Positions 6,158-7,561 of a stretch of 7,561 nt of DNA are shown here, piece after piece. This DNA comes from Desulfobacteraceae bacterium (GTDB lineage Bacteria; Desulfobacterota; DSM-4660; Desulfatiglandales; Desulfatiglandaceae): contig JAUUVE010000088.1 in the NCBI GenBank assembly GCA_030589715.1, forward strand, positions 1-7,561, given 5' to 3'. The translations under genes were made by a program, and so were the position numbers. The notes under the pieces were generated by a model. The model ran no database searches. It had not been told where the DNA came from and was given only the letters and a program-made list of their open reading frames with translations. Position 1 is the first letter of the stretch; each line of letters opens with the position of its first letter.

Positions 6158-7198
6158 TTAATCCAATGGCGCCACACAGACACGGCAGGTCTTGCGGGTG
6201 GCCACGTTTCTGACCTTACACCTGGGGCACTCTTTCTCGATCTTGTCGCGTACCCACGGGAGTATGCCATTCGGCATATAGAGGAGTATCAACAAGATGA
6301 CAACCGCGAACAGTAACATGCGAAACTCGGGCCAAAAGCGGAAGAACTCCAGCAGGGGAAAAAGGATAAAGACCGCGCCTACAGGTCCATATATAGTGAC
6401 TATCCCGCCGAATACGGCCCAGATTACAACCGTGAAAGACATTGAGACTTCCAGGGTGGAGGGGCCGGCAATCCTCATGAAATGTGCGTAAAGCCCCCCG
6501 GATATGCCTGCAAAAAAACCACTGAGGCTGAAGGCCAGAAGCTTGTAACGGGTAACGTTGATGCCAGAGGTCCGAACAGCCAGCTCATCTTCCCTGATGG
6601 CGTGGAAAATAATGCCGGTCTTGGAATCCGTAATCTTCCACATGATGGTGCACAGGCCGAGCATAAGAACAACTGTAATATAGTAGTCATACAGGCGGGA
6701 ACTGGAAAGGCGGCTAAGGCCGGAGACTCCCAACTCACCTCCTGTTATCCCAGGGATCGCGAAGACAATGCCCATCAAGATAATTGGGAAGGCCAATGTG
6801 GTCAAGGCCAGATAAGTCCCCCGCAGCCTGAGACAGGGAATGCCTATAACCAGACCAGCCAAAACTGCGGCCAATCCTCCTAAGGGTATGCTGCCATAGG
6901 GAGGTATGTGAGCGTGCAGATTCAAGAGGGCGGCAGTGTAAGCCCCCACACCAAAGAAAAGGGCATGCCCGAAATTCATCTGGCCCGTATAGCCGGACAG
7001 GAGATCCCAACTGGCTGCGAGGATGGCGAAGATGCTGGTCAGTATCAGGATGCGAAGCAGGTAAAGATCCTGGGTAACAACGGGCAGGAAGAGCAGAACC
7101 AGAAAGAAAAGGAAGACAACAATCCGGCTGGGCAGTACCAGCACTTCTCCCCTGAACAGGGTATAGATCTTTCGAAGATAGACACCCAAGATGCCCAT
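6158..7198 (-). CDS. livM: LivM-type ABC transporter permease with a C-terminal zinc-ribbon-like tail
   Basis: A 346-residue inner-membrane permease that forms the translocation channel with LivH. It is strongly hydrophobic, with about eight to nine likely membrane segments between residues 25 and 310. Family blocks are SGYTGQMNFGHALFFGVGAY (68-87), LRLRGTYLALTTLAF (123-137) and the cytoplasmic ATPase-coupling loop AIREDELAVRTSGINVTRY (200-218). MPNGILP (308-314) marks the normal LivM end. Beyond it lies a charged tail ending with Cys324, Cys327, Cys338 and Cys341 spaced CPRC-x10-CRVC, the pattern of a zinc ribbon. E. coli LivM has no such tail. By the positive-inside pattern it should be cytoplasmic. 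The ATG directly abuts the livH stop and its GAGGAG ribosome site lies in the livH tail, so the two permeases are translationally coupled. Substrate is unknown: HAAT transporters carry branched amino acids, amides, and in some bacteria aromatic acids. Confidence 0.95.
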   Translation of the reverse strand: MGILGVYLRKIYTLFRGEVLVLPSRIVVFLFFLVLLFLPVVTQDLYLLRILILTSIFAILAASWDLLSGYTGQMNFGHALFFGVGAYTAALLNLHAHIPPYGSIPLGGLAAVLAGLVIGIPCLRLRGTYLALTTLAFPIILMGIVFAIPGITGGELGVSGLSRLSSSRLYDYYITVVLMLGLCTIMWKITDSKTGIIFHAIREDELAVRTSGINVTRYKLLAFSLSGFFAGISGGLYAHFMRIAGPSTLEVSMSFTVVIWAVFGGIVTIYGPVGAVFILFPLLEFFRFWPEFRMLLFAVVILLILLYMPNGILPWVRDKIEKECPRCKVRNVATRKTCRVCVAPLD

Positions 7199-7561
7199 CT
7201 ATCTCTCCTCCTCAAAAGCGACGCCAAAGAGGCCTTCCGGCCTGATCAAAAGCACCAGGATCATGACGGACAGCGCCACGGAACCCTTTAGAAAAGCTCC
7301 AAGCGGTATTAAAAAGACCACCGATGCCTCGGTAAAACCCAGTATATAGGCCCCCACAAAGCTTCCCTTGAGGCTGCCCAGCCCTCCCAGGACCACAATA
7401 GCCAACATAAAGATCAGAGGGTGCATCCACATATGAGGATTAACAACGGTAAGGGGAACCACCACCGCACCGGCAAAGGCGGCCAGGCCTACGGAAACAC
7501 CCATGGTAATCATGGCCACCCTGCTCTCATTCATGCCCATAAGATTGGCCACTTCCCTATC
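7199..7561 (-). CDS. livH: LivH-type ABC transporter permease (partial, 5' end beyond the right edge)
   Basis: Only the last 120 residues are in the window. They begin DREVANLMGMNESRV, the conserved cytoplasmic coupling loop of LivH that contacts the ATPases. They continue with membrane segments including VVLGGLGSLKGSFVGAYILG and end with LLIRPEGLFG, a hallmark of the LivH C-terminus, followed by an acidic EEER tail. The GTG at 7552 looks like a start but is the internal Val of the conserved DREVANLMG block, because the frame is open and conserved up to the window edge. Usual LivH length is about 290-300 residues, so roughly 170 are missing. It forms the permease pair with the next gene. Confidence 0.93.
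   Translation of the reverse strand, partial: DREVANLMGMNESRVAMITMGVSVGLAAFAGAVVVPLTVVNPHMWMHPLIFMLAIVVLGGLGSLKGSFVGAYILGFTEASVVFLIPLGAFLKGSVALSVMILVLLIRPEGLFGVAFEEER

Noticed and set aside
7199..7552. GTG at 7552 as the start of a 117-residue protein
   Set aside because: The frame stays open to the window edge and the preceding residues Asp-Arg-Glu belong to the conserved LivH loop, so this is an internal valine.

Overview
The window reads as one long operon on the minus strand, transcribed from the right edge to the left edge. No gene on the plus strand can be supported. In transcription order it holds: the 3' end of livH (permease), livM (permease), a long/medium-chain-type acyl-CoA ligase, livG and livF (ABC ATPases), a decayed stretch with remnants of two acyl-CoA dehydrogenases, a thiolase, and the 5' part of a fatty-oxidation-complex alpha-subunit-like gene (enoyl-CoA hydratase domain visible; a hydroxyacyl-CoA dehydrogenase domain is expected beyond the left edge).

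Right half (about 2746-7561): a branched-chain-amino-acid-type (HAAT/Liv) ABC transporter with an AMP-forming acyl-CoA ligase inserted between the permease pair and the ATPase pair. Spacing is very tight: livH-livM 0 nt, ligase-livG 1 nt, livG-livF 2 nt. The only real gap is 181 bp between livM and the ligase, which carries a 7-bp tandem repeat. No periplasmic binding protein is inside the window; it may lie upstream. LivM ends in an unexpected four-cysteine zinc-ribbon-like tail.

Middle (2103-2745): 643 bp without an intact gene. A fused, frameshifted and nonsense-interrupted relic of two acyl-CoA dehydrogenases is readable, preceded by a 16-bp perfect inverted repeat. Left part (1-2102): thiolase with a complete catalytic set, then the hydratase domain from a GTG start with a strong ribosome binding site.

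Together the genes suggest uptake of a carboxylic acid (fatty, branched or aromatic-chain), activation to its CoA thioester, and beta-oxidation. The dehydrogenation step has been lost locally and would have to come from another locus. The mix of Liv transporter, acyl-CoA ligase, acyl-CoA dehydrogenases and thiolase in one operon, with moderate GC, fits an acid-degrading anaerobe such as a Desulfobacterota sulfate reducer or syntroph. That assignment is inference from gene content only. I see no CRISPR array, RNA gene, phage or insertion sequence, and no wholly new system. The points most worth checking are the ligase-in-transporter arrangement, the LivM zinc-ribbon tail, and the chimeric dehydrogenase relic with its inverted repeat.
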